Of a DNA stretch of 64,000 nucleotides, positions 1 to 13,100 are shown piece by piece. Positions within the stretch are counted from its first letter, which is position 1, and every line of letters starts with the position of its first letter. A program made the translations under genes and the position numbers. The notes under the pieces are model-generated. The model ran no database searches, was not told the origin of the DNA, and saw only the letters and a program-made list of their open reading frames with translations. The DNA comes from Cristatella mucedo (Eukaryota; Bryozoa; Phylactolaemata; Cristatellidae), in contig WPIO01000005.1 of the NCBI GenBank assembly GCA_009760855.2, positions 8,528,001 to 8,592,000 on the forward strand. Direction: 5' to 3'.

Positions 1-119
1 TAAAGTTGCAGTCACGTTTTAGAATTATTTAGTCATGAGAGTCAGCTCTGCTTCTGGCGAATAACGAAGTTCTTAGAAATGCTTACTTGAGTGAATTATA
101 AATTGTTCGATATTTTAAA

Positions 120-870
120 AATGCTTGATACTATTGATTCCCAAATCCTTTTTGAACACCCGTCATCCCAACTTGGCACTACTGGAACCGCACTGCAATG
201 GTTCAGGCCGTATCTTAGTAATTGATTGCGTGAGTTTCAACAAAAAATTATTAAGCAAGCCTCTAACGTACAGGGAACCCCAAGGTGCTGTGCTTGATTC
301 ACTTCTATTCACAATGTATATATTTACTCTTGTCCATGTAATCGCCACGCAAATTCAGGGTTTGACATTAAACTCACATGAAGTATCCACTCTTCTATCC
401 CTCTCAGCATTACAGCAATTAGAACTCTCTCGAACCTTTTGATGCAGGTTTTTGCTAACATCTACACTTATGCAGCAGCAAACTTCCTCAAATTAAATGC
501 CGACGCAAACCACTTGCTATTTACCGGCAAACCAACAGTTACTCAACAAGAGGAAAACCTAGCCTTGTAAATGAGCTTTACCAGTGCACCTACTGTAGCA
601 TCTGCACGATTACTGGGTGTCTTTTTTCAAAATGACGGTTGAATAGACTACTGCGTGCTTCACATAGTCAAGTATGCATTATTGCAGCCGTGAGCATTAG
701 AAAATTAATTCAGACCTGCTTACTAGGGATCATACGTAAAACTTGTCCAAGCATTCCGGGCATCAGGTCTCGATATCTGTAAGTCACTGCTTGCAGGTCT
801 TCGACCGTTTGAGACAAGGCGCTCATACATGCATGAAACGCAAATCAGCAGCAAGGCTTGACTGCCTTAT
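120..870 (+). mobile_element. L2-A LINE remnant, RT region
   Basis: A degenerate plus-strand LINE fragment. It shows TALQWFRPYLSN, then a shifted PQGAVLDSLLF (the GVPxGSVLGPxLF motif of L2/CR1 reverse transcriptases) and IATQIQGLTL. Many stops and frameshifts make it a fossil. It is 5' truncated at or before the window start. Confidence 0.6.
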
Positions 871-1339
871 ACGTCGATGCACAGCCGGTTAAGGAAACCT
901 CTAGCTACAAGCTTCACTACACCGTAATCGTTAAGATAAGTTAACTGGGGCCAAGGGTAAATATACCGGAAGAGTAGCTCTTTAGCCGAACTTGAAGGAG
1001 GCAAGTTTATTGCAGATATTGACTAAACCCACAAGAGAGTTTGTTATTTCGGTGCTGATAGCTCAATCACTGAAGGATTTTAATTTAGTGCTAGGGATGG
1101 CGAAATAACTTACAATGATATTAATAGATTTGTATTGCATTCTCACATAACTTAATCTTTTTCGGGCTCTTTACATGTACTCTAAAGGAGGCATTATCAG
1201 ATCGTTAGTGGTAACACACAAAATGTCAACAAGTGTAACATGGTTAAGGTGAAATGCTCAGTTTCAGCTTGAAAATGTGGTTACTGGTAGTATGTACAGA
1301 GTAATCACGCATATATAAAGGAAAAATCACAAATACCCA

Positions 1340-1890
1340 CGAAATGCTGTGACACTGTGACGCAGGTCAAGAGTGAGTTCAAGGCTTTGGGTGCATGGAA
1401 AATAAAGGCCCGGTCGCCGAAAGATTTTAGGTTCTTAGGAGGTAGAGCTAAAAGTTTTAGTTTAGAAACACCGGTGGCACGATGCTCAGTCTTTTAAGGA
1501 GTAGTTCTGATGTGTAGTCTGGAGCCAGAGAGTTAAGGATCTGAAGTTAGTGGCAGAATCATGAAGAGGATACATGCTGGCTTGGAATCCAGAGCAGGTC
1601 AGCAATACGTGGTGTGACATGGCCGCTGCGACGCTCACGACAGACAAGCCTAGATTCTGAGGAGCTCTTGGCGTGAAAGCACAATAGAGAGAAGCAAGGA
1701 GGACTGGGGAGTGGTAATGCTGGAAAATAAATCAGCTTGTAAGCAGACTAGGAAAGTCACTCTACTTCTACACAGTAAGGAAATTAAGGTCGCAAAGATG
1801 TGATGTGTTGCGGCAGCCACTATGTAGACAACAGAGCAGGCGAGCTCCAGTGTTCTGCACCAGCTTCCGATGTTTCTTGGCCAAACATGC
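1340..1890 (-). mobile_element. L2-A LINE remnant, 3' part of ORF2
   Basis: Minus-strand copy aligned by eye to the 42.8-43.3 kb L2-A copy: a degraded form of its Trp-Asn-Ser-Leu-Pro region, then a text near SWCRTLELACSVV, which corresponds to a shifted frame of the L2-A segment QLVQNSAARLVC. It has no open frame. The 3' end is lost. Confidence 0.6.
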
Positions 1891-1959
1891 ACTTCAAGTG
1901 TAGATAATTGTAATGTTGTATTCCTAAAGTCACAACCATCGAACGAGCTCAATTATTGC

Positions 1960-4038
1960 ACTTAAAGATAAGCAGGCCTTCATTTACGTGCGACTTTCTT
2001 TGACTTGTTTTGATGACTTTGTCTTCAGACAACAGCTGGTAGAATCCATATAAGCTTACTTGTGACTGAAAGGCACTGTAATGGTTTCAGGAAAAACTAA
2101 TTACTACTAAAACTAAGATTTTGTTGGATTTTAAGTTACCCTTGTAACAAGTTTAGTCACCAAAAGACTTTTACCAACTAGTAACATGAAAATATCACGG
2201 TGCGAATAGTACAAGATCAATTCTTTTTTGTATCACACTAAAAACTATACACTTTGAATTGCTTTATACCTTAACAGCAATTTATTTTTTCTGAGCTGTT
2301 GCGTTAACTTATTGTAGAAATTTCATTGGAGAGAATCACAATCGATCATTGTCCCATGTATTCACAATACAATTTTCAATAAAATATATGCAATAACAAT
2401 AAAAAATTTGTTCTGTCTTGGTGAAGCGAATATTTGTACACTTTCTTTGTTAATTAGACACATACCTATATCAGATTGATCTCAATCCAGTTAAATAATT
2501 GTAAAAATTAGTCCTGTATTTCTTGAGTAATTTGCCCTTGTGTTTAACTTCCGCTGTTTCAATATTTTCATTTGTTAAAGTGTTTGGTCGTGCTTTCAGA
2601 TCATGCTACCAGACAGTTAGAAATTAAGTTCTACCTTCTTTCCCAACCCTCAGTGACTCGCTAAACACAGTTATCAGCTAATGTTGCTAATATTGCTCCT
2701 GTTCCACTAACCATACCTAGTGATCCATTAAAGCTGTCGTTTTCCTTGGATGCATTGCTTGATTACGTGTGCTTGATAGAGGAGCATGCTAATAAGGTAA
2801 TCGGATGCCTTTTCATGTGCCCTTAATACAAAATGTGCAGAGTGTGTTCTTGAGTGCGTAACCATGCTTGTCTAGATGTGATTTATTGGTCATATTTATT
2901 GCACCTTCTTCTGCAGCGAGTTTTAACAAGCCTGGATAAGAACTTGGTGAAATAAAAATAATTATTATTAGTAGTAAAATTGTTTATATTAAAGTAATCA
3001 ATGGCAGCATACAACTAGTTTCCCCAAAACCATGAAAGGATATCCAGTTTTAGCTTGCAAGCATACATTGCTCATCCAGATTCATATCAGGCGTTATCCT
3101 ACATCGCTACAGTGAGTTGCATGCAGCGGAAAATAGTTTTTTTTAAGCACGAACGTACTGTAAATTTCCTGTTTGTACATGTGCATGCACATTTACGTGT
3201 GTTTTTGTGAGCTCCCAATTTAAATTTAAAAAAGCGTCGCTGAGTTCAGCAGCCTCACTTCTTTTGTCCTTAGAGTGGTGGCACATGTCAAACTCTCTTG
3301 CAATCGACTATATTTCCGGCTACAAGACTCAAATATACGAAATATGCCACGAAACCTTATGCATCACGTTAATCGTGCGATTATATGTGTTCACGCATGC
3401 TTGCCCCTGCAAGCGTGCACAGTAAAGTGGCCGTTATAAATCGACTCATGCAGCTTCTAAAGAAATGGCTGAAGATGCACAGGCTCAGAACCGATTTCAT
3501 AAACACTTAAAACTAAAAAACTCTTAAACTCTTAAAATACTACATTATACACAACTCATTAAACCTAATAAATATTAGAATTACTTCTGAAAAACTGTGC
3601 GAGAATAATAAATAAGTGTGGTCTGATTCTTTTAATCAATTTATTTTGACTTTTCATCCAATATAAAAAATGCTGAGACTGAAAGTCTGAGGCTAGATTG
3701 TCCCAGCCTTAAACTATATCTTTAAGGTCGATTTGGGGTTCTGCAGTATGGCGACCCTGTGAAATAAATTGTCACTGTGATGCTTCAGTTAACAAGAGTT
3801 GGATACCGCTTGAGTATTTGCCGAGATTTTCTTGAAGGGCTGTGAAACATAATTGCTGCACGGTAGTTACCTATTCTCATTAGCATCACTCCAAAGAGTG
3901 CAACTATGGTCATGCACTGTGATATTGACAAATTTAGGCCACATCAACAGCTGTATTCAGTAACTTCAGGAAAATGCATATGCAATTATGAAAATTACGG
4001 ACGACTATAATTCGCAGAAGAGCGTGGTTGAGTTAGAC
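1960..4038. other. No gene or recognisable repeat; possible 3' flank of the CUB gene
   Basis: AT-rich DNA with no convincing exon. A TTTATT at about 3647 reads AATAAA on the minus strand, about 390 bp past the possible stop at 4039. It could be the polyadenylation signal if CUB 11 exon B is terminal. Confidence 0.3.
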
Positions 4039-4070
4039 TTAGAGAGAGATGATGACCGCTCGTCTTTCAC

Positions 4071-4195
4071 CGGAAGCTCTATTAAGGCTGCCAACTAGGC
4101 TGTTTACAAAAGGAATTTTTAAAGATACTTTCATTGGCGATATGGTTCGAAAGGACTGAGAAACTGGCTCTAAAACTGTTGCTTGTTTGGATACC
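4071..4195 (-). CDS. CUB domain 11, exon B (probable)
   Basis: 125 bp, the same length as CUB 10 exon B. The acceptor is TGACCGCCAG and the donor GTGAAAGA; both phases fit (2 in, 1 out). It reads VSKQATVLEPVSQ, then ISPMKVSLKI, and ends NRASG. The Leu-Cys-Gly start is absent, so this domain would lack its fourth cysteine. If the donor is not used, the frame continues ten codons and stops at 4039, which would make this the terminal exon. No further CUB exon was found below it. Confidence 0.5.
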
Positions 4196-7100
4196 CTGGC
4201 GGTCAGAACAGAAAAGCAACTACTGGCTTGCATTCTGCCACTAACCAGCAAACAGTATACACCTGAGTGATGACCCAGACTGTACTGCTTCAGAGAGAAA
4301 TTAAGATCAAGTTCGACCTCAGAATGAAAGCTTCCAATTAGGTTTCAAGATTAGAGTATTTATCCTGAGATTCATGGAAAAGTCATACCCCTTCGTGTCC
4401 TGAATATTTCAAAAAGAGTCTGCAGTGTGGAAGGATTGGCAAAGCTACAGAAAAAGACTGACGCTCAAAATCTGGTGTGCCAGCATATCTCCTGTGGAAT
4501 CAACTCGAAATCTAGGTGTCATGTTCCAAAGTGACCTTTCGTAAGATGACCACATTAGCTCCACAGTCAAATCTGCCCACTTTCAGCTACATAAAATTGC
4601 TAAAATTCGGGCTTTTTTAGATAAAGACACCACGTCTAAGTTGGTCCATCCATTTGTGACATCCCGTCTTGACTTCAACAACTCACTGCTTACTGGCCTA
4701 CCAGCATGTGCAATCAGGCGATTGCAGCAGGTGCAAAACTCCGCTGCTAGACTTGTCTGTCGTGAGCATCGCAGTTGCCACATCACACCAATTCTCGCCG
4801 AGCTGCACTGGCTACCAGTCAAGCAACGGATTGACTTCAAGGTTTTGTCGCTCACTTTTATGTCACTTCATTCGTTGGCTCCAGCCTACCTCTCAGATCT
4901 ACTCCCCCACTAGGCCAAGCATAGTACCACCCAATTTTCGGAATCCAAGAGTTTACCAATACCTCTTACACACCTCAAATCCTTTGAAGACCGTGCATTT
5001 AGTTCGTATGCTCCCAAAGCCTGGAACTCCCTCCCGACTTGCGTCAGAATATCCCCTGACCTGACCACAACAAACTTAAAAACACACCTATTTAGGACAA
5101 CATTTAGTGGGTCCCTGTGATTCGTCCTTGATGTGCTTATGAGTGCTGACACTGTGCATGCTGCCACTAACCACATTTGCATGCTGACCCTGTGCATGTC
5201 ACCCCTAACCATGTTATTAATGTTGTTTGCTAATCAAGCATGATATTACTCATCATTCAATTACACTTCCTTTTGCAGCAAATGTAAAGCGCCTAGAAAG
5301 AGAGTGAGTTCTCTGAGGGCGCTTTATCAAGTGCATTATTCTTATTAGATATTATAAGCCTCATAGACCAATAAACATTGGGGTCGGGACAATGGAGTTT
5401 CTTGCCACTTAATCTGCTTGCTTGCTTCAAAATAATCATGGCGACTCCGTCGATGTATCTGGCGTTAAAGATTAAGTCTCGCAAATGCGTAACGTTTGCT
5501 TGAAGGCAAGAAACTGCTATATAGTCAATAGAAACAGACGCAAAAAACTGGAAAACTGATCCGTCGAAGTTAGCTGCTGTGGCATATATGCTGTATCATT
5601 GGCACTCAATCCGGGTCGCAGTTACAAAATAATAATAAAAGTAACAATGCACTTGATAAAGCACCTTCAGAGAAATCAATATCTTTCTATGTGCTTTACA
5701 TTGGCTGCAAAGGGAAATGCGATTAAAATAATTTATCTTTAGACAACCATATCGGCCCCACAGTGAAGTCTGATTACTTATGACATTCCATGAGTTTGGA
5801 CCTACTGTGATAGCCATATTATAAGCGTAAACGGTAAGCACATCATTTAAACATCTCATGTAGTGCCACAACTCACCAAAGGGGCTTACCGTTGGTGCAA
5901 GTCACTGCTACCGGGCTTATCTGAAATGTGCCTAGAAACTGCAACTTTGCACAACTTATCACTAATCTGTACAAGGTTGACATCGAGCAGTAAAGTGAAT
6001 ACAAGGTGCTGAACTGACTTTCGGGTCTATTTATTTTTTCTTTGACCCTACGTATCCAAAATGCATCTTAACCAGGCTATGCATATTATCATCTCTCTAT
6101 GTTTTACACATAGCTTAGCTTTTTCGCTTACTAACCTCAAGAAATATCTTTACTCCGTTTACTTTCAAAGCCTTGAAAACAATCCCGAAGGTTGTCCAGT
6201 CATGCGATGACTTTATTACATTTACAAAAAGAAATACACACAAATTCCCTAGATTTTCCCTAATTGTATCTGAAATTTACTTCATATGCTTTTGAGCGCT
6301 TACACTATGGATTTTATTTCTAGCTACTTGGAATGCTTTTGCTAAAGTATGTAAAGAGTAAAGATCTAGATTTCTTATTCCAAGAGTACTATGCAAATAC
6401 TCAAGTATAATTGCTACGATCCAGCAATCCGTAGTTATCTTGTCAAGTTAAAAACAAGCGAACAGTTTCGAATGATCTAATATAATAAAGTATTTCTTTT
6501 TTTAATGCAAATTAGATGCAAAATGAAAAGTTCCCGTGCAACAAAAACAATTCTGACGCTAAGAAATTGGATTACCCAATTTAATACTGACCACTTACTA
6601 TGCTAAAGTTCGTGAACAAGTAGGAAAAGATTAACATGATTTGTATACCGAGGAAAACCACCAGCTTTATACCTATGCCGAACCTTTTTAAACTGAGTAG
6701 CCAGCAACTGGTTTGCATGAAACATGTTCAGTTTGTGTGACATTTGGGTCAAATAGGTGTGCATGGCCGTACAATAAAGAACCTCTGTAATTATGCTTAT
6801 GCAAAGCTAAAAAACGTATTCCTCCTTCTAAATAAATGTTGTTTGCAAAGTACTTACATTTTTACAACTGTAGTATTGTCCATTGGATCGTTACTGCTGT
6901 AGAAGGTCAATATATCGTTTCTTATTTTGACTGTGTCCATGCTTAAAGTACTATCTACTTTCCAGCTTGAGTAGGAGCCTTGAAGCAGTATCCAAGTGCA
7001 TGAAATTTCATTTGGATAGTGATAGGGGTAATTCGGCGAAAGCATCGTCACCGCTGGACTTGCAGGTACTTGTATACTGCAGTCTGCAACGAATAAATCA

Positions 7101-10100
7101 ATGACCATCTGAAAAGATTTGAAGGCTGGATGGTATTCGGGAGGCTACCATGCATAAAAGACCTAACGTAATAGCAATCAGTTTTATTTCAGAAGTACAC
7201 AATCTGTATTTGTTGAAATTATGTTGAGTAAATTATCTTTTAGTGAAACTTTTCTAACGTGATATAAATATCCGAGGAAACCTATCTGTATCAATAGCAA
7301 TACTCTGCACTGCTATTCTTAGCCAGATCTTTGGTAAATAAGATCCTGCTGTCAGCAGGTGAATTTGAGATCTAATTACTAATTACTAATTACTCAATTT
7401 ACTAATTACTCAATTTCATATGGTTATTCCTCGCTGTCAATTACAAATTGCGAATTTACCCTCAACGTGAAATTAATAGGAGTAGTAGAAATGGTTCTCT
7501 GCTCATCGCAGACGAACACGTTAAAATGAGCACGGCAATTAAAAACTGCAACACATGGCTAGTATACGCTAGATAACAGGTTCATACGTAACAATTGCAA
7601 TATTTCAATTTCGTAAGCCTACTGAGCTCAAAACAGTCATGAGCGGCGCCTTTTTGTGAATGAACTCTGGTTTGCTTTGTAATACAATGTGCTGCTGTGC
7701 AACACAAGGAAGCACACGTAAAGCAAGCTACTCAGTGTGTATCTGAGAGCAGCCGATAAGCATGAATAAATCCTTCTTCAAGCTAAAATTTAATTGTATA
7801 TACATCATTCGTATAGCGCCATAAGTGAATTTAATCTCTATTCAAGTGCTTTACATATGCCACAAGGCTCAATCCCATGACCTCAGCCAGACCTTGATCT
7901 AATCGAGCACCTTAACCAATTTGTCAAAGCAGCTCGGCTTTGGTTGTTCACCACCCGTACGTCTCTGCCATAATCAAATAGTACGAAGAAAGCTTCTGAA
8001 AGAGTTACTCATGTATCTTTGTAACATCAAATGCATTGAATGTAGCTACGTTGGTAGCTAAATCAAGCTTCAAGGACTAAGTGGGTACTTGGTGCTGGAG
8101 AGCTTCTAAAGCTAACTCAAAGGCTAAGCCACTTGGGGGGCATACGGTAGCCGGAAGACGTCATATTTATTAGCAATGTAAAAGCGAGAATTGCAGTTGA
8201 ATCAATAGAACGGTCCTGGATGTGAATAGCACGAAAGTAACAGCTCAGGTCGACTGCAATTAATTTCTCTCACACGGCAACAGAAGAGGAGATGTCATCA
8301 GGTATGCATTATGGAAGTGAGTTGCACATTAGCTTTAACTTCAATGCTACTGAATGCAAACTATGTATTAACAAGTGCCACCGTCCGACAGTGCAAGAAA
8401 AGCTTACTAGAAGAAATTCCAGAATAAAATAAAGGTTACTCTACGAATCAGTTGTAGCTGAAACATCACATGGAATTCAGGGTGAAATTGTAAATATTTT
8501 ATAGTGAGCCTTAATCCAGCAGAGGTGTTATAACGTAGGTCATTACCATTTAGGGTCTTGACCAAACGCAATTGGGGAATCTTTTTTGAATTATGCTATA
8601 TGTATTCCTGAAGACATTTATCGTCCAGAAACTGGATCTGAATCTGCTGCAAGTTGTAACCTGCTCGAAACTTAAGGTTGACATGCAAAAAAGCACTTCA
8701 TGCGGCCTATACTATAGGGTTATTTGCCTAGATAAGTTAGTACGGCTAGTTTCTCTGTCATCAGCTTTGCTCACCATGCTGCCTGTTCGCCAGGTCATAT
8801 CTAATGGAGGGAGGATATTTTAGCCAAGATGAGTGTGCAAATTGTCCAAGAGACTTCTAATCATCTTCTCCAACAGGACCGCCTTGCTCAACGTAGGTCA
8901 GGCATGTAGGTTTTCAAGATAGAGGATTCTTCTAGCCCATCGTATCTAACCAATGAAGGCTCAACGCTAGGCTCAAGAGTCCCCGAGGTTTGAGCTGTGT
9001 CTCCTTTGCTAAAAGAGCTAGTATGGATGCCGCTTGAGCAAAGGATAGAGAGCAAAGTTCTTACGCTGACCCACAAGGCCCGCCACGGCTTAGCTCCTTC
9101 GTACCTAGCTGAACTGCTGCAACAGTTTCAACCTGTTCGTGCCCTCAGGTCCTGTGTGGACAATAAATTAGCTGTTATATTCCTCCGCTTAAAGACCGTT
9201 GGCGACAGAAGCTTTAACTCTGCAGGTCCTAGACTGTGGAACTCGCTTCCACAATTCTTACGCAACGACAACTACTCTTCTGCTGCCGACTATGGCTCAA
9301 CCTTTTCAGCGGTCCTAAGCCGCTACTTCCATGCTATTCACTACCTCAACTGCTCTCCTGACTCTGCTATGCTTCCCAATTTCTATTTGTTGCGTGAGAC
9401 GAAGTCTGTTGGCTACCGAATACGTACCGAAAGCCGCATAGGCTGTGCGTGCACTATACAAAACTCTCCTGCGTAACACCCACATAGTCTTTATGACTTT
9501 GTGGACTTACAGACAGAGATACGAGAGACTCCTGGGCGACCACTTACCGATTCCACTCTGAAGGTGGAAGATGCTGCGGCTAAGCACAAGGTGTAAATCC
9601 TCTTGTACTGAAAGCCTGACATTTAAGACTAGGCAGTAGTAGATACATTTTCACAAACTCACACGCGTTTCATATCAATCTGCCAATCTTCTTCAAGGTT
9701 GTTTCAAAATATTAGGTCCCTATGTTTTCTTGGTCAGGAGTCAATGTCCAAAGTATTTCCCAAATCAGGCTCGTCATCATGCCAACAAAGTACTTCTTCT
9801 CTAAGCCGCTTTTATCCTCGAAGTTTGTTTTAGGTGTAATAAATATCATGCTACAATCCTTTGGAGATCGTCTCTTTATTTAGTACTCTCCCAATTCCAA
9901 GACCTCACATTCAACTGACATCAGGATTTCTCCTGACGTGATGAAATTTAAGGCGGAGCTAAAGCGAAGCTGTTCCTGGCAGCTTTTTCTGGGTTCACGT
10001 GCATTGCCTTATGTGTCCCTGCGGATGTGTGTGAGGTTGCACATGCCGAAAACGTGTATGTTATCACTTATAAAATTGACACTCATTTTTAATGAATGCA

Positions 10101-13100
10101 TGTAAAGTGCCTGCTGAGAGATTTACCTATCCAAGGGTACTATTTAAGACTAATAATTATTTATTTATCACAATCATAATTAGAAAGTAATATTAAAAAA
10201 ACAAGAGTGATTTCTTCCGTTTACGGAAATTTGCTGTAGATTCTTGAATGTAAAATGAAATTTTCAGGACCTCTAAAGCCGAAATAAGCTTTAGCTGATT
10301 TAAAAGTTTCATTTATTAGGTATCAAACCAGCGTTCACAGTTATCACCACCGCTCTTGGTTTGCGATGAAGAACTTCCAGCTAAAGCATTGTATCTCCGT
10401 CTGTAAGTCCACAAAGTCATAAAGACCATGTGGGTGTTACGCAAGAGAGTTTTGTATAGCGCACTCACAGCCTAAGCGGCTTTCGGTACGCATTCGGTAG
10501 CCAACAGATTTTGTCTCACGCAACAAAGAGAAAGTGGGAAGCATAGCAGAGTTAGGAGATCAGTTGAGGTAGTGAGTAGCATAGAAGTAGCAGTTCAGGA
10601 CCGCTGAAAAAGATGTGCCACAGTCGGCAGTTGGAGAGTAGTTGTCGTTGCGTAAGAATTGTGGAAGCGAGTTCCACAGTCTAGGACCTGCAGAGCTAAA
10701 GCTTCTACACATGACCAGGTTCATAATATGCAAACGACGCCTTAAACCTGAGCGACCGACTGAGGCATAGATATTGGTAAGAAAAATTCCACGGGTCTGG
10801 CTATCACATTCAATACCTGGAGCGGTCATTCAGTCCGCTGGAGCACCAAGAACAAGTGGCTGCTGAAAGCGGTTAGTTGAACACGAAATCTAATACATCT
10901 GCTAATGAAAATGCGTACCTGTGGAGTTGAAGAACAGCTTCAGGCTGGAGCCACCGAGCGAGCTCAAAGTAGCCTTCAAGATTGCCGACGGTCCTCCATA
11001 CAGCGTTAGGGGTAACGACACTTGGCTCATCTCCTCACAATAGCTAGGCAGAAAGTAAGTTACAGTAGGGACAATTGGTAATATATCGTAGATATTACTG
11101 AACACGATTCCTCGTGGATTACGCTAAGCATTTTTATTGAAAGTTACATGGTGATATTTGGATGTGTATACTATGGCCATGTAAGCTAATAGGTGTACGT
11201 TTTTGCAATATTTAAATGGAGGCTTTGCTAAAGGCATACATTTTCTCCACAGCTATATTTGTAATGAAAAATGAATTGAAATAAAAAATTGAATGGTGGT
11301 GCGCTTATTTGGGTCATATTAAAACACACATGTGTACATGCTTACATGTAAATGGTATTTATGCATGAGGCTATATAATACAGCTTACGCATGAAAAGAA
11401 ATTACATAGATCGTCCCAGTTTCTAGAGGCTAGCAGCAGTTTATGATTTTGTGATAATTAGTAAAAGATTTTTCGGATAAAGGAGATGCTAAAGACTGAT
11501 ATAACTTAAAAGAAATAATTTTAACTGCACTTCGTGAGGATTAAACAACAGTCTTGGTGCGTTACAACTCGCAACAAAAATAACTTGTACGAGTGACTAG
11601 CGAGGTATCATGACTCAAAAAGCTTGCACAAGCGTAAATTTTAGTTGTAGGCATCGAATTCGTTGTCGTAGGCTAGAATTCTACAGAAAATTAGAGGACA
11701 TCCACGGTAAGGCGGTAGTAGAACCATAGGCTAGAAATATCGAGTGAAATAGTTTCAAGGGAGTGGTGTCCAAATCAATGTAAGAACGTGAAAGAAATAT
11801 CCGAAAAATTAATCATTTAGTTGCTCGGCCATCTTCCTTCCACTTGTCTTAAACAAAATTTAAGTAATGGAGACTGGATTAATTTACTTTATTACCCGCG
11901 AAATATGCAAGTGCTATACTGAAAGTCGCTGTTTTTACACGACGTATTCAAATTATTTTCAAGTGTTGGCAGCGATATTTGTATTGACGTATTGCCGATC
12001 TATTACGCCTGACCTATTGGTTGTGCCACTGGAAAAATGAGTCTTTTGTTGCCATTTTTGTCTTTTAAAGCAAAATTCAGCCACATATTCTATAGAGTCA
12101 GGTCTGGTTGAGTAGAAGAAGACAACAATGATGAGTCTCAGCTGTCAGATGGGGATGCCAGTTAGTAGATGGGGAACTTAATATGTTTTAGCTTACCTGT
12201 GAAGGATCTGGAGAAATGCTCTACTAAGTAACCACCAGGATTACTAGGTAGTTTTTCTGCTCGGTAGTGGTTTAGGAAAAAATCTATTTTTGACTTTACC
12301 GATAGTGGGTATCAAAGTTTTCTTGGCCATCTCAATTATGAATTCATAAGAACATGTAAGTCAGCAGCAAATATAATTTCCTCTAGTCTATAACAGACTA
12401 GTTGCTTAGTCCAGCATGTAAAATAATTTTCAAGGACGTCGGACGATGATGAGTTGTAGTATTGAATGAAGCATGGAAGTTTGGCGGATGGTCAAGTAGA
12501 AGGGCAAATTGGAAACGGCCGAGCACAGCGTGAGTATTAGGAGGCAATAATTTTCTAAACCAAAATGATTTAATTCTGCAGTTAAAAGAAAAAACTTAAC
12601 TCACAAATTAAAATGCTTCTATGATTGATTGTGATTGTGTACAAGCGTGAGAAAAACCTGGTTCAAGGGAGCAATATTTTCTATGTGTAATGGTGTAAAG
12701 GTAAGCACTGCATAATAGGACCAGAGAGATAGCAGTAAGACTTCTCTAGTTAAAGCATCGTGAAAAACCTTTAATTAGATGATTTTTTATGCTGTAACTA
12801 AAATAACCATGTGAAAAATGCTGCTCTTTATTTCAAGTATTGTGAAAAAGCCAGGACATTCAGAAAAAAAGCTGGAACTTCTGCCTGGTGAAACAAGTGG
12901 CACCTTACAGACGGAAAATCGGTCCTACTGGATAGAGAAGATGACATTAATGCGATTTTTGTACAGGAAACTTTTAAAACATAAAATTGAAATTGGGGCG
13001 GACCCTTTAGTTGTTTGTATCAAGGTACTCCATCTCTATGGCTGACTTGTTCCGCCATTGTCACAATGCCTGAGTGTTTATCTATGGCTCGCTGACTGTG

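Noticed and set aside
12818-13045. 75-codon plus-strand frame
   Set aside because: Single short frame in an AT-rich intron, no family, no splice context.
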